Assembly: GCF_000671395.1 (NCBI RefSeq)
Contig: NZ_AQQY01000002.1
Coordinates: forward strand, 62,001 to 126,000
DNA length: 64,000 nt
Direction: 5' to 3'
Source of the DNA: Actibacterium atlanticum
GTDB lineage: Bacteria > Pseudomonadota > Alphaproteobacteria > Rhodobacterales > Rhodobacteraceae
The translations under genes were made by a program, and so were the position numbers. Shown here one piece after another: positions 8,197 to 16,976 of this stretch (its first letter is position 1; each line of letters starts with the position of its first letter). The notes beneath the pieces were generated by a model. That model saw nothing but the letters and a program-made list of their open reading frames with translations, was not told the DNA's origin and did not search any database.

Positions 8197-10227
8197 ATGG
8201 AGATGTTCGCTACCGCACTTCCTGCGCTTGGTGACGCGTGGGCATTGATCCTGCAACCTGTCGTTCTTGGCTATCTTGTTCTGGGCGTTGTGATGGGGCT
8301 TGCCGTTGGCGTTTTCCCCGGTTTGGGAGGCATCGCAGGCCTTTCCCTGCTGCTGCCTTTCATGTTCGGCATGGACCCAATCCTTGGGCTGGCGCTGATG
8401 ATCGGCATGGTGGCCGTGGTGCCAACCTCAGACACGTTCGCATCGGTTTTAATGGGCATCCCCGGCAGTTCGGCATCACAGGCAACGGTGCTGGATGGCT
8501 TCCCAATGGCCAAGAAAGGCGAGGCCGCGCGGGCCTTGTCCGCCGCTTTTGCCTCGTCGTTGTTTGGCGGGCTGGTCGGTGCCAGTTTCCTGACCATCTT
8601 CATTCTGGTGGCGCGCCCCATCGTGCTGGCCTTTGGCTTGCCCGAGATGTTGATGATTACCATCCTTGGCCTGTCGATGGTCGCCATTCTGGCCGGTCGC
8701 ATCGCGCTGAAGGGGCTGGCGGCGGCCGGGCTTGGCCTGATGATCGGCACCATCGGCGAGGCCGACGCGGGCGGCAGCCTGCGCATGGCCACCTATGATA
8801 TTCCCTACCTGACCGACGGGCTGAAGCTGGTTATCGTTGGTCTGGGTATCTTTGCCGTGCCTGAAATTGTTTCGCTGCTGCGTCAGGACCGTTCTATCGC
8901 CAAAGGCGCCAGCCTTGGTGCCGGTTGGTTTGATGGCGTAAAAGACTGGTTCGCCAATATCTGGCTGTCGATCCGCTGTTCGATCATCGGTGTTGTCGTG
9001 GGCGTGATCCCCGGCCTTGGTGGCTCGGTCGTGGACTGGATTGCCTATGGCCATTCGGTTCAGACCACCAAAGACAAATCGAACTTTGGCAAAGGCGAAG
9101 TGCGCGGCGTGATCGGGCCGGAAAGCAGTAACAACGCCAAAGAGGGCGGCGGGCTGGTGCCCACATTGCTGTTCGGCATCCCCGGATCTGGCTCCATGGC
9201 GATCTTCATCGGGGCTGTGGCCCTGCTGGGCTCGGGCGACATCGAAGTTGGCCCCGGCATGCTCAAGAACAATCTGGACATCACCTATTCGATCGTTTGG
9301 TTGCTGGCCCTGGCGAACGTGGTGGGTACGATCATCTGCATCGGCGCTTCGGGCGGTATCGCCAAGCTGACGACCATCAAATTCACCTATCTGGCACCTT
9401 TCCTGTTCATGCTGATCAGCTTTGCGGCTTTCCAGTCCGGGCAGAACTTCGAAGACCTTCTGGCGCTGTTTGTCATTGGTCTGATCGGGATTTTCCTGCG
9501 CCGCTTTGACTGGTCGCGCCCGGCTTTCCTGATCGGGTTCGTGTTGTCCAACCCGGTTGAAAAATTCACCAACCAAGCGTTCCAGATTGCCAGCTTTCGC
9601 TTTCGCAAAAGCTTTGAGGAAGGGATCGACTATATCTTCAGCCCGATCGTGATCGTGCTGATCATCATCACGCTGGTTTCAGTGGTGCTGGGCATTCGTC
9701 AGGCCAAAGCCATTATGGCCGAAGGGGATGTGCAATCTGGTTCGAAACGCGCGCCGCTGGTGTTCTTGCTGGTGATTGCGGGGTACCTGACCTTCGCATT
9801 GATCAATGCCAATATGATCCCTGACTACAACATGACCGACAAGGTGATCCCGTTGGTCGTGGGTGGGTTCTCGTTGGCGTGCTGTCTGATCCTGTTGTTC
9901 CAGATGATGCGCCGCCCTGAGGGCGATAGCATCTTCGCCGACAAAGAGATCGCAGGTGAGGACGCCGATGCGCCCTATGGGCTTTGGTCAACGCTGGCCT
10001 GGTTCGCCGGTCTGATCGCGGCGACCTGGTTCGTGGGCTTCATTCTGGCGCTGATCGGCTTCCTTGTCGCCTTCTTCCGGGTGCGCGCAGGGGCGGGCTG
10101 GGGCAAGACCTTGCTGTTGACCGCCTGCGGCATCGGCTTCATGTGCCTGATGGCAGGCGCGCTGAACCGCGACTTCCCGCCGGGTCTGTTGCAGGGGGCG
10201 GTAGACTTGCCGTGGCCGCTGAAATGA
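8197..10227 (+). CDS. tctA: Tripartite tricarboxylate transporter permease, TctA fused to a TctB-like domain
   Basis: A 676-aa inner-membrane protein. Residues 1 to about 500 are the TctA large permease, with the family glycine-rich segments GVFPGLGGIAGLSLLLPF and GVIPGLGGSVVDWIAYGHSV. Residues about 510-676 add four hydrophobic segments (FLLVIAGYLTFALINA onward) separated by a charged linker, which resemble the small TctB subunit normally encoded by its own gene. No separate tctB is present between tctC and tctA. TctA alone is usually about 500 aa, so the extra 170 aa support fusion. The stop overlaps the next start (ATGA). Confidence 0.85.
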   Translation: MEMFATALPALGDAWALILQPVVLGYLVLGVVMGLAVGVFPGLGGIAGLSLLLPFMFGMDPILGLALMIGMVAVVPTSDTFASVLMGIPGSSASQATVLDGFPMAKKGEAARALSAAFASSLFGGLVGASFLTIFILVARPIVLAFGLPEMLMITILGLSMVAILAGRIALKGLAAAGLGLMIGTIGEADAGGSLRMATYDIPYLTDGLKLVIVGLGIFAVPEIVSLLRQDRSIAKGASLGAGWFDGVKDWFANIWLSIRCSIIGVVVGVIPGLGGSVVDWIAYGHSVQTTKDKSNFGKGEVRGVIGPESSNNAKEGGGLVPTLLFGIPGSGSMAIFIGAVALLGSGDIEVGPGMLKNNLDITYSIVWLLALANVVGTIICIGASGGIAKLTTIKFTYLAPFLFMLISFAAFQSGQNFEDLLALFVIGLIGIFLRRFDWSRPAFLIGFVLSNPVEKFTNQAFQIASFRFRKSFEEGIDYIFSPIVIVLIIITLVSVVLGIRQAKAIMAEGDVQSGSKRAPLVFLLVIAGYLTFALINANMIPDYNMTDKVIPLVVGGFSLACCLILLFQMMRRPEGDSIFADKEIAGEDADAPYGLWSTLAWFAGLIAATWFVGFILALIGFLVAFFRVRAGAGWGKTLLLTACGIGFMCLMAGALNRDFPPGLLQGAVDLPWPLK

Positions 10228-11318
10228 CCCAGACAGGCATCCCCTATACCTTCATGCGGGGCGGGACCTCGCGCGGGCCCTACTTCCTGCGCGCGGACCT
10301 GCCCGAGGATCTGGACACGCTGGCACAGGTGCTGATCAGCGCCGTCGGCTCAGGTCACCCGCTTAATATCGACGGGATCGGCGGCGGCGCCGCCGTCACC
10401 ACCAAAGTCGCCATGCTCTCCAAAAGCGATGACGACTGGGCCGATATCGACTATTTCTTCGCGCAGGTTTCTGTCGAAGAAAAGCTGGTCGATTTCAAAC
10501 CCACCTGCGGCAATATCATGTCCGGTGTCGGCCCCGCCGCGCTTGAGATGGGCCTGATTGACCCCACCGGGGACATCACCGAGATCAAAATCCGCGCCGT
10601 CAACACCGGCGCCCAGGTTGTGGCACAGGTCGAAACGCCCGGCGGAGAGCTGACCTATGAGGGCGACACGGCAATCGCCGGCGCCCCCGGCACCGCGGCC
10701 CCGGTTTTGCTCAAGTTCATGGGCGTGGTCGGTTCGGCCACGGGCGCGTTCCTGCCCACCGGTCAACTGCGCGATGTGATCGACGGCATCGAGGTCACCT
10801 GCATGGACGTGGCGATGCCCGTGGTCATCGCACGGGCGACGGACTTCGGGCTGTCGGGCCACGAAAGCGCCGCCGAGCTGGACGCCAACAAAGCGTTCTT
10901 TGACCGCATGGAGGCGATCCGCCGAAAGGCAGGCGAGCTGATGGGCATGGGCGATGTGTCCAAGTCCGTCACACCCAAGTTCGGCCTGCTTGCCCCCGCC
11001 GAAAACGGCGGCACCATCGCCGCACGATACTTCATGCCGTGGAAGACCCACCCAACGATGGCCGTCACCGGCGCCCAATGCCTTGCCTCATGCGCGCTGA
11101 CACCGGGCACCATTGCAGATGGCATGCTGGAACGCAGTTCAGACAGTCCCTGCGATGTGGTTTTGGAGCATGCGTCAGGCACGATCAGCGTGCTGGTCGA
11201 TTTTACTGCCAACAATGGTTTCGCGCTGAACTCGGCCGGGTTGCTGCGCACGGCACGCAAGCTGGCCGATGGCCATGTCTATGTACCCAGTTCCGTCTGG
11301 GCCGAAAAAGAGGACTGA
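10224..11318 (+). CDS. PrpF/4-oxalomesaconate tautomerase-family isomerase
   Basis: A 364-aa cytosolic isomerase of the PrpF family (two diaminopimelate-epimerase-like halves). Seen: the N-terminal family signature FMRGGTSRGPYF, the catalytic-cysteine segment TCGNIMSGVGP near residue 92, and GGTIAARYFMPWKTHP in the C-terminal half. Family members shift double bonds in unsaturated tri- or dicarboxylates: GalD tautomerises 4-oxalomesaconate, PrpF isomerises 2-methylaconitate and aconitate. The ATG at 10224 overlaps the tctA stop. Given tcuAB nearby, an aconitate isomerase role (trans- to cis-aconitate) is plausible. Oxalomesaconate is an alternative substrate; the window has no other gallate-pathway genes. 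Confidence 0.75.
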   Translation: MTQTGIPYTFMRGGTSRGPYFLRADLPEDLDTLAQVLISAVGSGHPLNIDGIGGGAAVTTKVAMLSKSDDDWADIDYFFAQVSVEEKLVDFKPTCGNIMSGVGPAALEMGLIDPTGDITEIKIRAVNTGAQVVAQVETPGGELTYEGDTAIAGAPGTAAPVLLKFMGVVGSATGAFLPTGQLRDVIDGIEVTCMDVAMPVVIARATDFGLSGHESAAELDANKAFFDRMEAIRRKAGELMGMGDVSKSVTPKFGLLAPAENGGTIAARYFMPWKTHPTMAVTGAQCLASCALTPGTIADGMLERSSDSPCDVVLEHASGTISVLVDFTANNGFALNSAGLLRTARKLADGHVYVPSSVWAEKED

Positions 11319-11321
11319 CCC

Positions 11322-12143
11322 ATGAGCATGACGAATATCCTCGTTGCTTTTAATGGCACGGAAAGCGCCGCGTCGGCGTTGCTTTATGCCGCCAACCTCG
11401 TGCGCGCTAACGGGGGTCATGTCACGGCGGTGCTGGCCCACAGCACCCACGAGGCCGTCAACAGCCGCGCAGCCTGGGTTCCGGCTAAAGCACAGCAGAT
11501 TATTCAGGACGCGAACGCTGAAATCATCGAGCAGATCGAGGCCCGTTTTGAAAGCTATCGCACCCAGTTGGACCTGGGGGACAGGCTTCATTTCATGCGG
11601 GCTGCGGGCCGTGTCGATGCGATCTTGTCGGAATGCGCACGCGGATTTGACATGATCGTCGTTGGGCAGGATCAGACTGAATCCGTTGATGAACATGTCA
11701 CCATTCACCCGGATCGCATCGCGCTGCTTAGCGGGCGCCCGCTTGTCGTGGTGCCAATGGGCTATGACGCCACCGCGCAGCATTCGCATGCGGCTGTGGC
11801 CTGGGATGGCAGTCGGGCCTCGGCGCGGGCCTTGTCGGACAGTTTGGGGCTGCTTGAGGATCAGGGTAAGGTTTCGGTACTCACTGTTGGTGACGACCCG
11901 TTGCCGCGTCCGATGAACGATGTTCTTACCCACCTGTCGCGCCACGGCATTGATGCCCAGCACAATGATCTGCCCCTGCAGGGCGACGTTGCTCAGACAT
12001 TGCTGCGGTTCACCCGCGATCACGACCCCTGCCTGCTTGTGATGGGCGCTTACGAGCACTCTAAGTTCCGCGAAGACTTCCTTGGCGGCTTAACGGCCAA
12101 GATACTTCGTGCAATCGACATTCCGGTTCTGCTGGCACATTAA
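11322..12143 (+). CDS. Tandem-domain universal stress protein
   Basis: A 273-aa cytosolic protein with two UspA-type domains. Domain 1 covers about residues 1-145 (MTNILVAFNGTESAASALLYA start), domain 2 about 155-273 with the ATP-site-like stretch VMGAYEHSKFREDFLGGLTAKIL. It starts three bases after the upstream isomerase stop, so it is in the tct operon. Usp genes inside catabolic operons are common in Rhodobacteraceae and their role there is not established. Confidence 0.85.
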   Translation: MSMTNILVAFNGTESAASALLYAANLVRANGGHVTAVLAHSTHEAVNSRAAWVPAKAQQIIQDANAEIIEQIEARFESYRTQLDLGDRLHFMRAAGRVDAILSECARGFDMIVVGQDQTESVDEHVTIHPDRIALLSGRPLVVVPMGYDATAQHSHAAVAWDGSRASARALSDSLGLLEDQGKVSVLTVGDDPLPRPMNDVLTHLSRHGIDAQHNDLPLQGDVAQTLLRFTRDHDPCLLVMGAYEHSKFREDFLGGLTAKILRAIDIPVLLAH

Positions 12144-12155
12144 GGAAGCCTGAAA

Positions 12156-12338
12156 ATGACCTCACACGAAGCACAAGATCAGATCAGCGCAGCGATGGAG
12201 CAGCTGAAAGCGCTGCGTGACGCCATCGGCGCACAGCTCGCCAAGCCGGGGGTCGATATGGCCTCGTGCGATGGTGAAACGCACCGCCTGTCGGATTTGC
12301 ACGACCGACTGGCCCGCGCCATACAAGCCTATTACTGA
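12156..12338 (+). CDS. Small conserved-looking protein, function unknown
   Basis: A 60-aa soluble, largely helical protein with a heptad-like Leu/Ala pattern (QISAAMEQLKALRDAIGAQL) and a single Cys at about 39. It sits 12 bases after the Usp stop and 14 bases before the next gene, has AGGAAG upstream of the ATG, and reads in the operon direction, all of which support a real gene. No family is recognised. Confidence 0.6.
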   Translation: MTSHEAQDQISAAMEQLKALRDAIGAQLAKPGVDMASCDGETHRLSDLHDRLARAIQAYY

Positions 12339-12352
12339 CCGAAAGGGCGGTT

Positions 12353-13330
12353 ATGAAAGTCCATATCCTTGACGACTGGTTTGATACACTGCGTGGATTG
12401 CCGTGTTTTGCCAAACTGGATGGCCATGAGGTGACCGTCTGGACCGATCACGTCGAGGATATTGACCTTTTGGCGACCCGTCTGGCCGAGGCCGAGGCGT
12501 TGGTGTTGTTCCGTGAGCGCACCAAGATCACCGGGCAGCTTTTGGCGCGCCTGCCGAACCTGAAACTGATCAGTCAGCGCAGCGTTTACCCGCATATCGA
12601 CGTACCTGCCTGCACTGCCAATAACGTGGTGTTGAGTTCGAAGATGCCGGCTGGGTCCACCAACTATGCGGCGGCGGAACTGACCTGGGGGTTGGTCTTA
12701 GCGGCAATGCGCCAGATCCCGGCGCAAATGGCTTCGACCAAGGCGGGCACTTGGCAGATGGGGGTTGGCAAGACACTGCATGGGCGCCGTCTGGGCCTGT
12801 ATGGCTATGGCCGAATTGCCAAAGCGGTGGCAGGCTATGCCAAGGCCTTTGGCATGGAGGTGGTCTGGTGGGCGTCTGACGCGGGTCGCGCGCGGGCTGA
12901 AGCAGACGGCGAAACGGTGGCCAAAAGACGAGCGGTCTTTTTCGCTGAGAGCGACGTGGTATCGGTGCATCTGCGTTTGAAACCGGCCACCAAAGGCATC
13001 ATCACTGCAGGCGACCTGGCGCTGATGCGCGAGGACGCGCTGTTTGTGAACACCTCTCGTGCCGGTTTGATCGAGCCGGGGGCTTTGTTGGATGCGCTGA
13101 ACGCGGGGCGCCCCGGCACAGCCGCGATCGACGTGTTCGACACCGAGCCGATGCGCGACCCAACGGACCCGCTGTTGGCGCATCCAAACCTGATTTGCAC
13201 CCCTCATATCGGCTTTGTCACCGAGGACGAGTTTGATTTGCAGTTCGGCGATATCTTCGATCAGATCAATGCCTATGCCAGCGGCGCACCGACCCACATG
13301 ATCAATCCCGAGGTTTGGAGCGCGTCGTAA
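12353..13330 (+). CDS. D-isomer-specific 2-hydroxyacid dehydrogenase
   Basis: A 325-aa NAD(P)-dependent dehydrogenase related to SerA/glyoxylate reductase. Seen: the dinucleotide motif GRRLGLYGYGRIAKAV near residue 143, the conserved HLRLKPATKG and NTSRAGLIEPGAL segments, the acidic partner in VFDTEP and the catalytic histidine in CTPHIG near residue 285. Last gene of the tct operon. Its 3' end overlaps the convergent AbrB gene by 29 bases. The substrate is unknown; reduction of a 2-oxoacid arising from tricarboxylate catabolism is only a positional guess. Confidence 0.82.
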   Translation: MKVHILDDWFDTLRGLPCFAKLDGHEVTVWTDHVEDIDLLATRLAEAEALVLFRERTKITGQLLARLPNLKLISQRSVYPHIDVPACTANNVVLSSKMPAGSTNYAAAELTWGLVLAAMRQIPAQMASTKAGTWQMGVGKTLHGRRLGLYGYGRIAKAVAGYAKAFGMEVVWWASDAGRARAEADGETVAKRRAVFFAESDVVSVHLRLKPATKGIITAGDLALMREDALFVNTSRAGLIEPGALLDALNAGRPGTAAIDVFDTEPMRDPTDPLLAHPNLICTPHIGFVTEDEFDLQFGDIFDQINAYASGAPTHMINPEVWSAS

Positions 13331-14348
13331 CCCAACGCGCCACGATTGGGGCACCGGTGATCACCAGAACGATCCGCACCAGATGGTGGGCGATCACAAA
13401 GCCCAGATCCGCACCTGCAACAATCGCCAGTACCGTCATTTCGGCCTGACCGCCGGGCGCAAAGGCCAAGAAGGCCTCAATTGCCGGGGCCAACCCCAGC
13501 AGGTTCGCCAGCTGTGCAAAGAAGGCCGCAAGCACCGCAAGGATCAGCACAAAGGCCACCCCAGCCGCGATGATCTTGCGCAGCTCGGCCAATGTGACCC
13601 CGACATAATGCACCCCGACTCCGATGCCGATGAAGAACTGCGCGGCAAGAATGGCTTCGGCCGGGGGGCGACTGTGCAGAAGGCCAGTCAGGGACAGGGC
13701 CGCAGCCGCAATCATCGGGCCAAGGATCGAGGCCCCGAACAGGCCAACGCGCACACCGCCTTTCCAGCCGATCAAGGCGGCAGCGGCCATCAGCAGCAGT
13801 TCGTGGATTGGCAGATCCGCGGCGGGTTGACCGATGGGGTTGGTCAAGCCCGCACCGTAAAGGCTTGTCAGAAGGATCGGTGCGACGGTCACGATTATCA
13901 GAACCCGGGTGGCATGGATCAGGGACAGGATGCGCGGGTTGCCTCCGGCCTCTTGTCCGAAAATGATCATGTCCTGCAAACCGCCGGGCATGGCGGCGTA
14001 ATAGGCGGTGACCGTGTCAAAGCCGCAGACTTTGCGAAAGAAGGGCACGCCGACCAATCCGATCAAGGCGATATAGATCGGGATCAGGGCGACTGACCCG
14101 GCCATCTGCGGCAGTTGCGCCAAAACGGCGGGGGTGATGGTTGCGCCGACGGCCACGCCCAATATGGTGCGCGCGCCGACCGAGACCTGCCCGAACCCTT
14201 GCAGCTTGCCCCCCGCCAACGCGACCACCAGACAGCCCGCCATCGGGCCAAACAGAAAGGGCAGCGGCAGGCCCGTGAAGTAAAACACCGCAAGCCCGGC
14301 AAGAGCGGAAACCGCGGTCAGTAGCCGACCTTTGAGTATCTCAGACAT
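13302..14348 (-). CDS. AbrB-family integral membrane protein
   Basis: A 348-aa protein with about ten hydrophobic segments and two internal repeats, each bearing an AMPGG/APGG motif (YYAAMPGGLQDM and FAFAPGGQAEM-like stretches). This is the AbrB (PF05145) duplication family, sometimes annotated as a regulator or as putative ammonia monooxygenase, names with no bearing on function here. A transport role is likely. It lies downstream of tcuAB on the same strand but behind a terminator-like hairpin. Confidence 0.8.
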   Translation of the reverse strand: MSEILKGRLLTAVSALAGLAVFYFTGLPLPFLFGPMAGCLVVALAGGKLQGFGQVSVGARTILGVAVGATITPAVLAQLPQMAGSVALIPIYIALIGLVGVPFFRKVCGFDTVTAYYAAMPGGLQDMIIFGQEAGGNPRILSLIHATRVLIIVTVAPILLTSLYGAGLTNPIGQPAADLPIHELLLMAAAALIGWKGGVRVGLFGASILGPMIAAAALSLTGLLHSRPPAEAILAAQFFIGIGVGVHYVGVTLAELRKIIAAGVAFVLILAVLAAFFAQLANLLGLAPAIEAFLAFAPGGQAEMTVLAIVAGADLGFVIAHHLVRIVLVITGAPIVARWVTTRSKPRD

Positions 14349-14374
14349 TGGGAAACTCCTTGGGCTTTGAAAAC

Positions 14375-14400
14375 GGAAAAACCGGCCGCTGGGGCCGGAA
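14375..14400 (-). terminator. Rho-independent terminator after tcuB
   Basis: On the minus strand the stem CCGGCC/GGCCGG (14393-14398 and 14382-14387) with a five-base loop is followed by TTTTT. It lies between the tcuB stop (14427) and the start of the AbrB-family gene (14348), so the latter may be partly or fully uncoupled from tcuAB. Confidence 0.6.
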
Positions 14401-14426
14401 GTTCCTTGGGTATGTGTGTTGGCCGC

Positions 14427-15554
14427 TCAAGCGGCAGCTGCGGGTTTGGGATTGGGGGTGGGGCTTTTGTTTTGCTCCTCCCTGATCAGCGCCGTCAGGC
14501 GATAGAACCCGTGTGCCATCTTCGAGTATGGCGTCAGCAGGAAGAAACTAAGTACCGCCCCCAAATGCAACGCCAGCAGGACGGGCATAAGGGCCGTGCT
14601 GCCAAGGGCATAGAGCATCAACCCACTGAGGCCGACGAAACCAAGCAGCGCGATAAAGGCCATCTCGCCGCCCCATGCTTTGGCATCTGCCAGATTGCGG
14701 TCGGCCTTGAGTTTCAGCATTGCCATGCCCGTGGTGCCAACCGTCAGCAAAATACCCCCCGGTACACCCAGCAGCTTGGGCAGAGAGAAAAGCCCGTAAG
14801 GCGCGTGCATGTCGAATACATAGTGCATGACCGTGCCCGCCGAGGTCGACGCAAAGCACAACAGGAACCCATACATCACAGCCTGATGCACATGACGCCG
14901 AGCGTGGGAAAAGCGGTCTTCGTCTTCAAAATTGCAGCCATCACCATGCCCTGCGGCAAGGTCTTTCATCTTGGCAACGGCACCAAAAGCGCCGGTGATA
15001 TGCGACAGGCGCAGGGGCTGGCCGCCAACCGACTTCCAATAGGCGCGCAAGCTAAGCGCAAGGCTGAACAGCGGGAACAGGAAAGCCGGGGCAAAGATCG
15101 CCACCATCGCATTGTGGGACAGCGCGGCATAAAAGCCATCGCCCCCGGCGGACCCTATCGCGCGGATCGCCCAGAACAGCAGGGCGAAGCCAAGAACGGT
15201 GACCACGGCGATACGCAACCCGTGGGTCTGGAACAATCGGGCAAAAGGGCCGGGCCAGGCAAAGCTTTCCCAGCTGTCACGACGGACCTCGGCCAAGGCT
15301 TTGGGCAGGTTCAGGTCAAACTCGTGCGGGGCGGTGTATTGGCAGGCGTAATAGCAGCCCCGGCAGTTGTGGCACAGGTTGGCCAGCTGGGTCAGATCGC
15401 CATCCGCAAAGGCGCGTTCGCGGTGCAGGGCGGGAAAGACTGAACAGTAGCCTTCGCAATAGCGGCAGGCGTTGCAAATCTCGGCCTGTCGCCGGGCTTC
15501 TTGAAGCAGATCAGTTTGCATAGGCAGCGGCCTCTCGTCCTGCGATGCGTCCAA
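14427..15554 (-). CDS. tcuB: Tricarballylate utilisation electron-transfer protein TcuB
   Basis: A 375-aa membrane-bound iron-sulfur/heme protein. Two cysteine clusters near the N-terminus (CNACRYCEGYC at about 23-33 and CHNCRGCYYAC at about 56-66) bind [4Fe-4S] centres. Several hydrophobic segments with histidines follow from about residue 110 and are expected to carry heme b. In Salmonella TcuB reoxidises the flavin of TcuA by passing electrons to the quinone pool. The gene overlaps the end of tcuA by 44 bases, which argues for tight coupling. The C-terminus is Pro/Ala-rich. Confidence 0.85.
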   Translation of the reverse strand: MDASQDERPLPMQTDLLQEARRQAEICNACRYCEGYCSVFPALHRERAFADGDLTQLANLCHNCRGCYYACQYTAPHEFDLNLPKALAEVRRDSWESFAWPGPFARLFQTHGLRIAVVTVLGFALLFWAIRAIGSAGGDGFYAALSHNAMVAIFAPAFLFPLFSLALSLRAYWKSVGGQPLRLSHITGAFGAVAKMKDLAAGHGDGCNFEDEDRFSHARRHVHQAVMYGFLLCFASTSAGTVMHYVFDMHAPYGLFSLPKLLGVPGGILLTVGTTGMAMLKLKADRNLADAKAWGGEMAFIALLGFVGLSGLMLYALGSTALMPVLLALHLGAVLSFFLLTPYSKMAHGFYRLTALIREEQNKSPTPNPKPAAAA

Positions 15555-16896
15555 AGACGGTTCCGATGGTCATGCCGTATCCGGCCAGATAGCCTTGGCC
15601 CAGAATTGAGCCTGCCATTGTCTCACCCGCGGCCCAAAGGTTCTTGATCGGGCCATCCTTGGTTGAACACTGCGCGGTGTCATCGACCTTGAGCCCCAGA
15701 TAGGTGAAGGTCACCCCGGTCCGCAGCGAATAGCCATAGAACGGCGGCTCGGTGATCGGGCGGGCCCAGTTGGTTTTTGCGGGCGTGATCCCGGTGGTGG
15801 TCACGCCGTCCAGCTCGGTCGGGTGGAAGTTGGAGGTATCCCCACAGGCGGCATTGAAGTCCTCTACGGTTGCGCGCAGCTTATCGGCAGGTAGGCCCAT
15901 CATGACGGCCAGTTCCTCGATCGTGTCGGCCTTAAGCGGCGGAAAGACCGAGGGCATGAACAGGTTTAGCGACTTGGCGTCGATGACCACATACCCCACC
16001 TGATCAGGCTGTGCGGCGACCAACCGCCCCCAGATCGCATAGCGTTTGGGCCATGTGTCTTCGCCCTCGTCATAGAAGCGTTCTGCGTTTTTATTGACGA
16101 CGATGGAAAATGGCACACAGTCCAGACGGGTGACGATGCCGCCATCATACTTCGGCGCGCGCCCGTCAATGGCGACGGCGTGGCACTGGGTGGGGTCGCC
16201 CACGGATTGCACGCCCTGCTCCAGCAGATCAGCAAGGACCACACCGCGGTTGTAAGGTGTGCCACGGATCAGGAAGTTCTTGGCAGGTTCCCCCCAGGCA
16301 CGGGTCAGCCAATCGGTGTCGGCCTGAAACCCGCCCGAGGCGACAACAACGGCCTTGGGGCTGATGCGGTGGCTTTGGCCCGCGTGGGTATAGTCGACCC
16401 ATGCGATACGATCGCTGTCTAGCTGCAGATGGGTCACGGCGGCTTCATAAAGCACGTCCACACCCAGCTTTTCAGCGGTGCGATAATAGGCGTTCACCAG
16501 GGATTTTCCGCCCCCCATGAAGAAGGCGTTGGTGCGCGCCAGCGACAGTGTGCCCGACAGCGATGGCTGAAACCGAACGCCATGTTCTTGCATCCATGGC
16601 AAACACTCCTCCGAGGTGCGAATGGCCAGACGCGCCAGATGTTCGTCGGTTTTGCCTGCGGTCACCTTCATCAGATCGGCGAAGTATTCCTCTTCGCTGT
16701 AACTTTCGACCAACGGGCCAAGCGGCCCTGAATGCATGCAGCGAAAGTTGCGGGTGTGGCGCGAATTACCGCCCCGATAGGCCTTGGGCGCGGTTTCCAG
16801 AATCAACACTTTGGCGCCAGCCTCAGCGGCCGTCATAGCGGCGCAAAGTGCAGCGTTTCCACCACCGATTATTGCAATGTCATATGGGCTGGTCAT
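15511..16896 (-). CDS. tcuA: FAD-dependent tricarballylate dehydrogenase TcuA
   Basis: A 461-aa flavoprotein of the fumarate reductase/succinate dehydrogenase flavoprotein family that oxidises tricarballylate to cis-aconitate. Seen: the FAD motif IAIIGGGNAALCAAMTAAEAG near the N-terminus, a GGNSRHTRN segment, VVVASGGFQ, and the C-terminal FAD contact LWAAGETMAGS followed by GQGYLAGYGM. The ATG at 16896 has AAAGGAAG upstream; a longer frame exists but lacks a good site. TcuA and TcuB are fused as CobZ (precorrin-3B synthase) in some Rhodobacter; here they are separate genes next to a tricarboxylate transporter, which favours the tricarballylate role. Confidence 0.83.
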   Translation of the reverse strand: MTSPYDIAIIGGGNAALCAAMTAAEAGAKVLILETAPKAYRGGNSRHTRNFRCMHSGPLGPLVESYSEEEYFADLMKVTAGKTDEHLARLAIRTSEECLPWMQEHGVRFQPSLSGTLSLARTNAFFMGGGKSLVNAYYRTAEKLGVDVLYEAAVTHLQLDSDRIAWVDYTHAGQSHRISPKAVVVASGGFQADTDWLTRAWGEPAKNFLIRGTPYNRGVVLADLLEQGVQSVGDPTQCHAVAIDGRAPKYDGGIVTRLDCVPFSIVVNKNAERFYDEGEDTWPKRYAIWGRLVAAQPDQVGYVVIDAKSLNLFMPSVFPPLKADTIEELAVMMGLPADKLRATVEDFNAACGDTSNFHPTELDGVTTTGITPAKTNWARPITEPPFYGYSLRTGVTFTYLGLKVDDTAQCSTKDGPIKNLWAAGETMAGSILGQGYLAGYGMTIGTVFGRIAGREAAAYAN

Positions 16897-16963
16897 GTTC
16901 TGGCTTCCTTTGAAACCGGGATACCAACGGGATAATAAATTGACCAATGTTGGATTTTTCGCA

Positions 16964-16976
16964 ATTAATGCGTAAT
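16964..16976. promoter_or_regulatory. Candidate LysR-type (TcuR) binding site
   Basis: The dyad ATTA-N5-TAAT spans the start codon of the LysR gene (16975), with CCAATGTTGG at 16944-16953 just upstream. Both lie in the 78-bp gap between divergent tcuA and tcuR. LysR proteins often bind such AT-rich dyads and repress their own gene. Short arms, so tentative. Confidence 0.35.

Noticed and set aside
14427-16896. TcuAB read as CobZ (precorrin-3B synthase) for cobalamin synthesis
   Set aside because: CobZ is a single fused protein in cob clusters; here the genes are separate with a LysR regulator and a tricarboxylate transporter, and cobQ is 44 kb away.
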